Positions 57,539 to 64,000 of a stretch of DNA of 64,000 bases are shown here, in pieces (the stretch's first letter is position 1; every line of letters starts with the position of its first letter). The position numbers were made by a program, and so were the translations under genes. The notes beneath the pieces are model-generated. The model was not told where the DNA came from. It saw only the letters and a list, made by a program, of their open reading frames with translations, and did no database searches. This stretch comes from Pseudoxanthomonas helianthi (GTDB lineage Bacteria > Pseudomonadota > Gammaproteobacteria > Xanthomonadales > Xanthomonadaceae): NCBI RefSeq assembly GCF_017939625.1, contig NZ_JAGKTC010000001.1:590519-654518 (forward strand). The letters run 5' to 3'.

Positions 57539-58022
57539 GTCCTTCTCCAGGTTGCGGGGGGTGAGGGGATTGCCTGCGCGACATGCGGCGGTCGACCCAG
57601 GAAAGAATCGTCAGCACCACCAGCGTGAGCGCGGTCGCCAGCAGCGCGAGCCACGGATAGCCGAGCCCGCAGGCGATGCCGATCACCGCCACCATCAGCA
57701 GCGACGCGGCGGTGGTGATGCCGACCACGGCCGCGCCGCGATGGGCGAAGATCGTGCCCGCGCCGATGAAGGCCACGCCGGAGATCACCGCTTCCATCAG
57801 GCGGAACGGATCGATCCTGATCTGCATGCCGGTCCGGTCCAGCGTGGCCAGCATCATGCTGCCCATCCCGGTCAGCATCGCCGCGGCGGCGGCCACCAGC
57901 ATGTGGGTGCGGAAGCCGGCCGGCCTGTCCTTGATCTCGCGCTCCAGGCCGATCGCGCCGCCCAGCAGCATCGCGAAGGCCATCTTGGCGATCACCTCGC
58001 CTTGCGCATCCATGTCCGGCAT
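57513..58022 (-). CDS. MgtC/SapB-family membrane protein
   Basis: A 169-aa protein with four to five membrane segments. MgtC signature: AFAMLLGGAIGLEREIKDRPAGFRTHMLV, then ISGVAFIGAGTIFAHRGAAVVGITTAASL. It lacks the C-terminal soluble domain of pathogenic MgtC, as most members do. The family is linked to Mg2+ limitation and regulation of F-ATPase. GGAGG precedes the start. Confidence 0.9.
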   Translation of the reverse strand: MPDMDAQGEVIAKMAFAMLLGGAIGLEREIKDRPAGFRTHMLVAAAAAMLTGMGSMMLATLDRTGMQIRIDPFRLMEAVISGVAFIGAGTIFAHRGAAVVGITTAASLLMVAVIGIACGLGYPWLALLATALTLVVLTILSWVDRRMSRRQSPHPPQPGEGHESRTHDE

Positions 58023-58065
58023 GCGCCTCGCCTCCGGGATGCGATGGATCGGATCGCAGGCATGC

Positions 58066-58674
58066 TCACAGCATCCGCTTGCGCTCCTGCTCGGCGCGCG
58101 CCGCGCCGATGGCGGTTTCCACGTGCTTGCGTTCTTCCGGCGGCGGCAGCACTGCCGGCAGGCCGAGCGACTGCATCCACAGTTCGCGCGCCCAACCCTT
58201 GGTGTGGTAGAGGTGGTGGTCTTCTTCCTTTTCGACTTCGGAATGCGCCTGCTGCAGCAGCTTGCCTTCCTTGCCGCCCTTCGCCGCGACCTGTCCGATC
58301 AGTTCCCAGTTCTGGTGGTCCTTGGTCTCGGCCAGCACCACGCATTCGGCGGCGACCAGTTCGGCCGCGGCCGGATCGCCGTTGGCCACGGCCATCTCGA
58401 TGGCGGTCACCAGCGACTGGCCCAGGCTCGCGACGACTTCGCGTCCGGGGCTGCTCTCGTCGGGATCCTTGCCCAGGTCCTCGAATACCCGGACGAGGAT
58501 CTGTTCATGGCGTCGTGTCTGCTCGAGGTATTCCTGCCATTCCTGCACCAGGTCCTCGTTCTGCGCCGCGCCGAGGGCGGCGGTGTAGACCTGGATGCCG
58601 CCCTGCTCCGTTTCCAGCGCCTGCAACAGCAGCTCATGGATGCCAGGCTGATCGGTAAGCGAAGAACGTGCCAT
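58066..58674 (-). CDS. Ferritin-like helical protein
   Basis: A 202-aa protein. Glu/His-containing helices (LLLQALETEQGGIQVYTAALGAA, with RRHEQILVRVFEDLG) and a later pair (AAECVVLAETKDHQNWELIG and AHSEVEKEEDHHLYHTKGWARELWMQSLGLPAVL) resemble ferritin/rubrerythrin-like four-helix bundles. Iron binding is plausible but unproven. GGAGG precedes the start. Confidence 0.75.
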   Translation of the reverse strand: MARSSLTDQPGIHELLLQALETEQGGIQVYTAALGAAQNEDLVQEWQEYLEQTRRHEQILVRVFEDLGKDPDESSPGREVVASLGQSLVTAIEMAVANGDPAAAELVAAECVVLAETKDHQNWELIGQVAAKGGKEGKLLQQAHSEVEKEEDHHLYHTKGWARELWMQSLGLPAVLPPPEERKHVETAIGAARAEQERKRML

Positions 58675-58834
58675 GGTCGACCTCCGGGTCGCGAGTCGGG
58701 GATGGCCCTGTTGTAGGAAGGCAAGCGGAAAGAAAGGGTGAATCGCCGGGTGAAGACGATCGCCGCGCCTGCGTTCGCATCCTGCTTATGCGCGCTGCGG
58801 AATAGTGGCCGCAGTCCATGGTGGAGATGTCGAA

Positions 58835-59701
58835 ATGAGCGTACCGCGCTATCCCAAGCCGCCTTTCAAGCCGCAGCAGCAGAAATTCCCCGGCAAGACG
58901 GACAAGATGGAACCGCGACCGGACCACGGCGAGGAAAGCTACATCGGCCATGGCCTGCTGGTCGGCAAGCGCGCGCTGATCACCGGCGGCGACAGCGGCA
59001 TCGGCGCGGCCGTGGCGATCGCCTTCGCGCGCGAAGGCGCCGATGTCGCCATCGCCTACCTGCCGACCGAACAGAAGGACGCCGACCACACCCTCAAGTA
59101 CGTCCGCGATGCCGGCCGCAACGGTTACGGGCATCCCTGCGACGTCAGCGATCCCGAGCAGGCCGAAGCGCTCGTCCGCGCCACGGTGGAGAAACTCGGC
59201 GGCCTGGACGTGCTGGTCAACAACGCGGCGTACCAGCGCTATTTCGAGAACTTCGACGAGATCACCCTCGACGAATGGCACAAGACCTTCGCGACCAACG
59301 TGCATGCCCCGTTCAACCTGGTGCGCTTGGCCGTGCCGCACCTGAAGGAAGGCGGTGCGATCATCAATACCGCCTCGGTGCAGTCGAAGAAACCCAACCC
59401 CAGCATCCTTCCCTACGCGACCAGCAAGGGCGCGATCGCCAACCTGACCATCGGGCTCGCCGGCATGCTGGCCTCGCAGGGCATCAGGGTGAACGCCGTA
59501 CTGCCCGGCCCGATCTGGACGCCGCTGATCCCCGCCGGCATGTCCGAAGAGGAACTGGTGAACTTCGGCGACCACGTGCCGATGGGACGGCCCGGGCAAC
59601 CGGCCGAACTGGCTTCCGCCTACGTCATGCTCGCCGCCGATACCGCCAGCTACACCTCGGGCGCGCTGTTGAACGTGTCCGGCGGCGCGGTGACCCTGTA
59701 A
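58835..59701 (+). CDS. Short-chain dehydrogenase/reductase (stress-type SDR)
   Basis: A 288-aa SDR with a basic N-terminal extension (PKPPFKPQQQKFPGKTDKMEP). Cofactor motif TGGDSGIGAAVA, structural NNAAY, catalytic Ser in NTASVQS, and YATSK (Tyr/Lys). This matches the general-stress SDR group (YhxC/YdaD-like). GGAGA precedes the ATG at 58835. Substrate unknown. Confidence 0.88.
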   Translation: MSVPRYPKPPFKPQQQKFPGKTDKMEPRPDHGEESYIGHGLLVGKRALITGGDSGIGAAVAIAFAREGADVAIAYLPTEQKDADHTLKYVRDAGRNGYGHPCDVSDPEQAEALVRATVEKLGGLDVLVNNAAYQRYFENFDEITLDEWHKTFATNVHAPFNLVRLAVPHLKEGGAIINTASVQSKKPNPSILPYATSKGAIANLTIGLAGMLASQGIRVNAVLPGPIWTPLIPAGMSEEELVNFGDHVPMGRPGQPAELASAYVMLAADTASYTSGALLNVSGGAVTL

Positions 59702-59736
59702 CCGCGTCGCGGGCGCATCGACGCCGTGCCGGCCCG

Positions 59737-59759
59737 GATCCCGCGGTCCTCTCGGGATC
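59737..59759. terminator. Possible two-way hairpin
   Basis: GATCCCG (59737-59743) pairs with CGGGATC (59753-59759) between the convergent SDR and hydrolase genes. The stem is short and there is no U-tract. Confidence 0.35.
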
Positions 59760-59770
59760 GAAGCCAAGCC

Positions 59771-60574
59771 TTACGTCACCCCATCGATGCGCCCTTCCTC
59801 CTTGTACGCACGCACCTTGCGCTCGGCGATCGCGCCGCGCGAACCGACCACCATCTCGGTCATCCACGCCATCAGCACGTCGGTGTAGTCCTTCTGCGCG
59901 TTCTTCTCGCTGAAGCCGTGGTCGGCGCCGCGGATCAGCCGCCGCGTCATCGAGCGCGCGCTGCCGAACGCCGCGGCATAGCTTTCGATGACCTGCCGCG
60001 GAATGATCTCGTCGTGCTCCGCCTCGACCAGCAGGACATCCCCTTCGAACTGCGCGCATGCGCGCAGCGCGCGGTTCTCTTCCACCGCCACCGGGCGATG
60101 GCGATAGCGCAACAGCTCGGGATCCTCGTGCAGGCGGCGCTTGGGCGACTCCCAATCCTTGTCCAGGTAGATCGCGGGCGTGCGCAGCGCAAGCCAGCGC
60201 ACCGGCCTGACCTGCGACAGGATCGCCGCAAGATAGCCGCCATAGCTGATGCCGACCACCGCGATCGCCTCGTCGTCGACATGCGACTGCCGGGCGAGCC
60301 AGTCGTAGGTGGCGCACAGGTCCTGCAGGTTCTGCGCGCGCGTCACCGTATCCCGGCTCGCCGCCCGCGCGCTGTGGCCGCGCAGGTCGAAGGTCAGACA
60401 TACGCAACCGAGGGCGGCCGCTTCCCGCGCGCGGCTGAGATCGTGTTCCTGGCTGCCGCCCCAGCCGTGCACGAACAGCACGCCGGGCAGCTCGCGCTGC
60501 GGCGAAAGTACCGTGGCCTCGACATTCTCGTCGTCGGTTACGTCGATCCGGCAATGGTCCAGCTCAACATCCAT
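59771..60574 (-). CDS. Alpha/beta hydrolase
   Basis: A 267-aa serine hydrolase. Oxyanion region VLFVHGWGGSQEHD, nucleophile elbow VVGISYGGYLAA, Asp in EAEHDEIIP and His in ADHGFSEKN. The layout fits dienelactone-hydrolase or peptidase S9-like esterases. No signal peptide. The start at 60574 overlaps the DUF3182 gene by 11 bases, so it is the last gene of a three-gene operon. Confidence 0.82.
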   Translation of the reverse strand: MDVELDHCRIDVTDDENVEATVLSPQRELPGVLFVHGWGGSQEHDLSRAREAAALGCVCLTFDLRGHSARAASRDTVTRAQNLQDLCATYDWLARQSHVDDEAIAVVGISYGGYLAAILSQVRPVRWLALRTPAIYLDKDWESPKRRLHEDPELLRYRHRPVAVEENRALRACAQFEGDVLLVEAEHDEIIPRQVIESYAAAFGSARSMTRRLIRGADHGFSEKNAQKDYTDVLMAWMTEMVVGSRGAIAERKVRAYKEEGRIDGVT

Positions 60575-61703
60575 AGGGGATGATCCTCGCGTACTTCCGC
60601 GGCGACTCCGCGTCGCCATGGCAATAAAGGACCGCGCCCTCGGGCAACGGCTCGTCGCCGTAGGATTCCCCGGTTTCCGCAGCTACCGAGTTGCTGCCCG
60701 GATTGCGGGAAAACCACTCCAGCGCGAACACCTCGGCCATGCTGGCCCCGCCGAACCGCCACGACTGCTCGAGTACGCCCAAGTGCCGGTCGCCGCGGGC
60801 GTCGACGCCGACGATGACATCGTAATTCCGCCGCGACGCCACCACGCCGTAAGCCCCGCGCACCAGACGGTCGTAGGCGTTGGCCGCGACGATGGCGCGG
60901 ACGACGTCGCTGCCGGCCGCCAGCGCCGACGGAAAGGAACCGCGCACCACGGTCAGCGCGGAACCGCCGTATACCTCCGAGCCGGAAGGGTCGAGGACGT
61001 TGTGTTGTTCGCCCCAATAGGCGATGTCGTAACCCGGCAGGCTCGAGCTTCCCACGCTGTAGGTCTTCGCGCTTTCCAGATGGCGCTCGACCACCAGCCC
61101 GCCGGGAAACAGGGAGTCGTTTGCCGCATCCAGCCATGCCGACAGCTCGTGCTGGTCGCGCACCATGGCCTGCCCTCCTCCGCCTCGCGCGAACGGCCAC
61201 TTCAGCCGCACCGCGCCGTCTTGCAGCAGCGCCTTGCCGGCCTGCCAGGCATCGTCGCGGGCGAACACGGAATAGCCCGGCAGCGTGTACTTCTCGATGC
61301 CGGCGATGTGCTTCCATCCTTCCGGCATGGCCTCCGGCCTTCCCCAAGGCGGGTGGCTGACCAGCTTGGTCGCGACGAATCCGTGCGGAACGATGCCGCC
61401 CCACAACTGGGACTCCATGACGATGCCGCGAGCGTCCGCCTCCTCGCGGGTCAGGGTGAACATCGGCAGGTAGTAGGTCGCGTCGCCCTCACCGGCGCCG
61501 GCCTGCGCATCGTCGTACTCCAGGCCCAGCAGTGCGGCGAGCCGGGCCGCGGCGAAACGCAGGGTGACGATCTCATGGCTGGCGCACGGTTCCGTCTCGC
61601 TCCAGACGATCGCCAGGCGACGCAGGCGAGCGGGCGAAGCGATGCCCGTGCCGTCCCCGTCATCCAGGTCCGTTTGTTCCCCGATCGCATTGCCCGGGTT
61701 CAT
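60564..61703 (-). CDS. DUF3182-family protein
   Basis: A 379-aa cytoplasmic protein matching the DUF3182 family in layout: RLAALLGLEYDD, YLPMFTLTREEAD, QLWGGIVPHGFVATKLVSHPPWG, GGGGQAMVRDQHEL and GGSALTVVRGSFPSAL. Parts (KWPFARGGGGQAMV and LEQSWRFGGAS) hint at a nucleotide-binding ATP-grasp-like fold, which I cannot confirm. The start overlaps the DUF892 stop as ATGA. Confidence 0.8.
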   Translation of the reverse strand: MNPGNAIGEQTDLDDGDGTGIASPARLRRLAIVWSETEPCASHEIVTLRFAAARLAALLGLEYDDAQAGAGEGDATYYLPMFTLTREEADARGIVMESQLWGGIVPHGFVATKLVSHPPWGRPEAMPEGWKHIAGIEKYTLPGYSVFARDDAWQAGKALLQDGAVRLKWPFARGGGGQAMVRDQHELSAWLDAANDSLFPGGLVVERHLESAKTYSVGSSSLPGYDIAYWGEQHNVLDPSGSEVYGGSALTVVRGSFPSALAAGSDVVRAIVAANAYDRLVRGAYGVVASRRNYDVIVGVDARGDRHLGVLEQSWRFGGASMAEVFALEWFSRNPGSNSVAAETGESYGDEPLPEGAVLYCHGDAESPRKYARIIPYGC

Positions 61704-62212
61704 CGCTTCGCTTCCACCTCGGATTGCTCCATGTCCAGGAACTGGCGCGCGGTCGATTCCAGGTGCTCCACCAGCCAGGAGGCCATGGTCCGCTCCTGCT
61801 CGAAGATTTCCAGGCAGACCGCGCGCGTCTCCAGGTCCTCGGCGGCTTCCGCCGCGACGACCAGCGTTTCGTAGATCGCGACTTCCATGTGCTCGAACGC
61901 GTAGTCGACGACGACGTCGCGCATCACTTCGTCCGACACCAGCGTGTTGCAGGCGGCATGCATGGCGGCCATGAAGCTCGCCGTGGCGCCTTTCACCGAC
62001 GGGACCGACGCGCCATGGCGCGCCAGACATGCCTCCAGTTTGCGTGCCTGTTCCTGCGTTTCGTACAGGTGCTGTTGCAGGCGCCGGGCGAGGATCGGGT
62101 AATGATCGATGCGCCGGACCTGCACGGACAGCATGGCTTCGGCTTCCCTTTCCATCACGTAGGCCTGCCTCAACCATGCCACGAGACGATCGCTGGAACG
62201 GGAGATCATCAC
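61700..62212 (-). CDS. DUF892 (YciF-type) ferritin-like protein
   Basis: A 170-aa helical protein. DUF892 pattern: WLRQAYVMEREAEAML, LYETQEQARKLEACLARHG, and VDYAFEHMEVAIYETLVVAAEA with the Glu/His metal ligands. YciE/YciF proteins are RpoS-type stress proteins with a dimetal site. First gene of the DUF892-DUF3182-hydrolase operon. Confidence 0.88.
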   Translation of the reverse strand: MMISRSSDRLVAWLRQAYVMEREAEAMLSVQVRRIDHYPILARRLQQHLYETQEQARKLEACLARHGASVPSVKGATASFMAAMHAACNTLVSDEVMRDVVVDYAFEHMEVAIYETLVVAAEAAEDLETRAVCLEIFEQERTMASWLVEHLESTARQFLDMEQSEVEAKR

Positions 62213-62281
62213 TCTTGCCTTTTCATCGCGGCGGTGGCCCGATCCGCCTGATGAATGGGCTTCACGCTTCCGACGAAGTCG

Positions 62282-62491
62282 CTACTCGCCTTCGCGACGA
62301 TTGCCCATCTGCCCGCGCTTCTGCCCAGCCCGGCGCGCCTCATCCGAATCGAATTCGTGTGCGTTGCCGCTGCGGTGCGCAGCCTTGCCGCCCTTGCTGG
62401 CGATCTCGCGCTGGCGCTGATCGTCCATGCCGGCGAAGCCGCGCCCCCCGCTCCGGGCGTTCTGCGGATTGCGGTTCTGGTTGGTAGCCAT
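62282..62491 (-). CDS. KGG-motif stress protein (YciG-like)
   Basis: A 69-aa hydrophilic protein with the KGG signature: GFAGMDDQRQREIASKGGKAAH, then DSDEARRAGQKRG. YciG and Con-10-type proteins of this kind are induced by stress or desiccation. AGGAG precedes the start at 62491. In E. coli the yciG and yciF genes are neighbours, as here with DUF892. Confidence 0.88.
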   Translation of the reverse strand: MATNQNRNPQNARSGGRGFAGMDDQRQREIASKGGKAAHRSGNAHEFDSDEARRAGQKRGQMGNRREGE

Positions 62492-62644
62492 TTCTCTAAC
62501 TCCTGGTTTACCGGTGCACGTCGCACCCACCCGGGTCTTCTGCAATCGCCGTGCCAACTTCGCCTGGCGCGCGGCACCCGAGAAACGGAAACCGGCCGCC
62601 GTCCCGAAGATGAAGAATTTCTTTCCGCAATACGCATAATTTTC

Positions 62645-63637
62645 TCAGAGCCAGCGTTTGTGACGCGCCCACATCACCAGACTCAAGGCAAGGGCGATCG
62701 AGCCGAGCACGGCGATGGCGAACCCGGCTTCTCCGCTGGTGTAGAAGTGCGCCAGAAAATTCATGCCGAGCCAGCCGGCGATCACCGACAGGGAGCCCAC
62801 CACCACCGTGGCAAAGGTCAACACCTGCATCGAGTTGTTGGTGTCCAGGCTGGTCTTTGCGCTGAACAGGCCGAAGCTCTCCATCACCAGGTCGCGCGCG
62901 TTCTCGGCCATATCCAGCGCGCGCTCGAATCGCTCGTCGATCGACCGGAATCCCCGCTGGACCCGCTCGGGATTTCCGGGATGGAATCCCGGCCGCGCCA
63001 GTTCCGAATACACCGCGCGATGCAGAGCCAGCGTGCGCCGCAGGCTCGACGCGGCCATGCACAGGCGACGGAGGTCGGGCAGGCAGTCTCGCGGCTCGTC
63101 GTCGAGGATCTTTTCCTCCAGCCACTCGACTTCGGATTCGAAAGCCGACACCGCATGGAAATAGGTTCCGATCTGGCGGTCCAGGATGAAAGCGGTCAAA
63201 TGCTCGGCGGTCAGGGTCCCTGCATCGCGTTCCGCCGCCAGCTCCCGTTTCAGGCTCGCGAGCTCCTCGAGCGCTTCGTCATGCAGCGTCACCACGGTAT
63301 TCGAGGAGGCCACCACCATGACCGGAACGCTCGCGAACGCGCTGCCGTTTCCCTGCCGCAGCAGGAAGGCCTGCAGCCAGATCGCGCCATCGGATTTCCC
63401 CAGCAATGGCGCGATGCGCCGCTCGCGCCATATCGCCAGCGCTTCGCCCGGCAGGCGCAGGTCCTGCCACAGCCGATCCAGCGTGGCCTCGGTTTCGCCC
63501 GCCATGTCCACCCACAACAGGGAATCTTCCGCGGGCTCGTATTCGCCTACCGACGGAAGCGGAATCTCGCGGGCCTCGCGTCCGAACAAATGGGCCTTGC
63601 TTTCGTTCGTACTGGTCATCCGAGGCCCGCCTGGCAT
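62645..63637 (-). CDS. CorA-family divalent cation transporter
   Basis: A 330-aa protein with a large soluble N-terminal domain and two C-terminal membrane segments (about 270-290 and 300-320). The CorA signature GMN follows the first (GWLGMNF). FFATVVVGSLSVIAG-like features fit the ZntB/CorA subgroup, so Zn2+ efflux or Mg2+ transport are both possible. GGAGG seven bases before 63637 decides the start over 63619. Confidence 0.88.
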   Translation of the reverse strand: MPGGPRMTSTNESKAHLFGREAREIPLPSVGEYEPAEDSLLWVDMAGETEATLDRLWQDLRLPGEALAIWRERRIAPLLGKSDGAIWLQAFLLRQGNGSAFASVPVMVVASSNTVVTLHDEALEELASLKRELAAERDAGTLTAEHLTAFILDRQIGTYFHAVSAFESEVEWLEEKILDDEPRDCLPDLRRLCMAASSLRRTLALHRAVYSELARPGFHPGNPERVQRGFRSIDERFERALDMAENARDLVMESFGLFSAKTSLDTNNSMQVLTFATVVVGSLSVIAGWLGMNFLAHFYTSGEAGFAIAVLGSIALALSLVMWARHKRWL

Positions 63638-63788
63638 TGCTGTCCTCCACTATTCACGCGATCCGCTGCCAGCGCGTGAATCCGCCCGTGAATTCCGGAT
63701 GCGTGTTTTTCACGAACTGGTAATCCACCCGCGCCTAGGTTGTTGCCGCATCGGCATCGCATGCGCATGCCGCACCAGGAGGCATGTC

Positions 63789-64000
63789 ATGGCACACGTC
63801 AGGCTCCGCGCCACCGGACCCCGAAGCGGCTTCGAAGTATTGGTCATCGCTCTGCACGGGCTGGAGGGCGTGCAAAGCGTCGAAGAGGTAGCCGACCTCA
63901 TGCCCCACCTGGACGACGAGGATTCCAGTTCGGCCGGCCTGGTCGACGATGCAGCGGGCGCGGGCTTGCACGCGCTGGAGATCGAGGTGAGCCCGCCCTT
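63789..64000 (+). CDS. Partial CDS, hypothetical protein, runs off the window
   Basis: An open frame from the ATG at 63789 with a strong AGGAGG just upstream continues to the window end (70 codons seen). It begins MAHVRLRATGPRSGFEVLVI and is acidic, with VEEVADLMPHLDDED. I recognise no family. The strong ribosome site and codon pattern support a real gene cut by the edge. Confidence 0.6.
   Translation, partial: MAHVRLRATGPRSGFEVLVIALHGLEGVQSVEEVADLMPHLDDEDSSSAGLVDDAAGAGLHALEIEVSPP

Overview
The window is high-GC bacterial DNA with dense, mostly Shine-Dalgarno-led genes. Its gene content (a Xanthomonas-type integron remnant, a large Sec/Tat-exported glycosidase operon, TorF-Kdp, DUF3182/DUF892/DUF6496/DUF6766 stress proteins) points to Xanthomonadaceae, most likely a Lysobacter-like gammaproteobacterium. 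The genus is inferred from gene content only.

Layout. (1) 1-0.95 kb: the dead end of a chromosomal integron. A cassette-like gene on the minus strand is divergent from a truncated, stop-containing integrase, with a GTTRRRY core between them. (2) 1-20.5 kb: a carbohydrate locus. A minus-strand run from 17221 to 979 encodes GH29, GH31 (with PA14), GH97, GH127/146, a possible 56-aa protein, a second GH29, GH27, GH39, a CE1-type esterase and GH51. A GH2 enzyme is divergent. All are exo-acting and exported, suited to trimming alpha-xylosyl, fucosyl, galactosyl and arabinosyl side chains of plant hemicellulose or pectin. No endo-glycanase or TonB receptor is present here. (3) 17.4-18.06 kb: relics, namely the 5' end of an MFS gene, the 3' end of a tetR gene and the 5' end of a lipoprotein gene. 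The first two are a decayed copy of the intact tetR-MFS junction at 22.0-22.55 kb. (4) 20.7-24.4 kb: FucP-type MFS transporter, TetR regulator with a perfect palindromic operator, cupin, membrane protein and DinB protein. (5) 24.4-33.1 kb: torF, a 39-codon ORF and kdpABCDE, all on the minus strand. kdpA carries an in-frame insertion containing a REP-like palindrome. (6) 33.4-64 kb: a long island of small stress-associated genes on both strands: BON-domain proteins, DUF305, DUF4142, DUF892, DUF6496, KGG, a PQQ-type sugar dehydrogenase, a TreS-like GH13, MscS, a FAD/Rieske oxidoreductase, an orphan ASRT protein, an HWE kinase and response regulator, DUF6766, a RES-domain protein, an AarF kinase, CBS, MgtC, CorA and others.

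Most noteworthy signal. An NtrC-family sigma-54 activator (45435-46748) is followed by a tiny H-box-like protein. Two textbook -24/-12 promoters lie at 47047 and 52304. An identical 11-base AT-rich motif, in opposite orientations, sits 54-64 bp upstream of each. Together they suggest a small sigma-54 stress regulon that includes a Gly/Tyr-rich low-complexity BON protein.

No rRNA, tRNA or CRISPR array was recognised.
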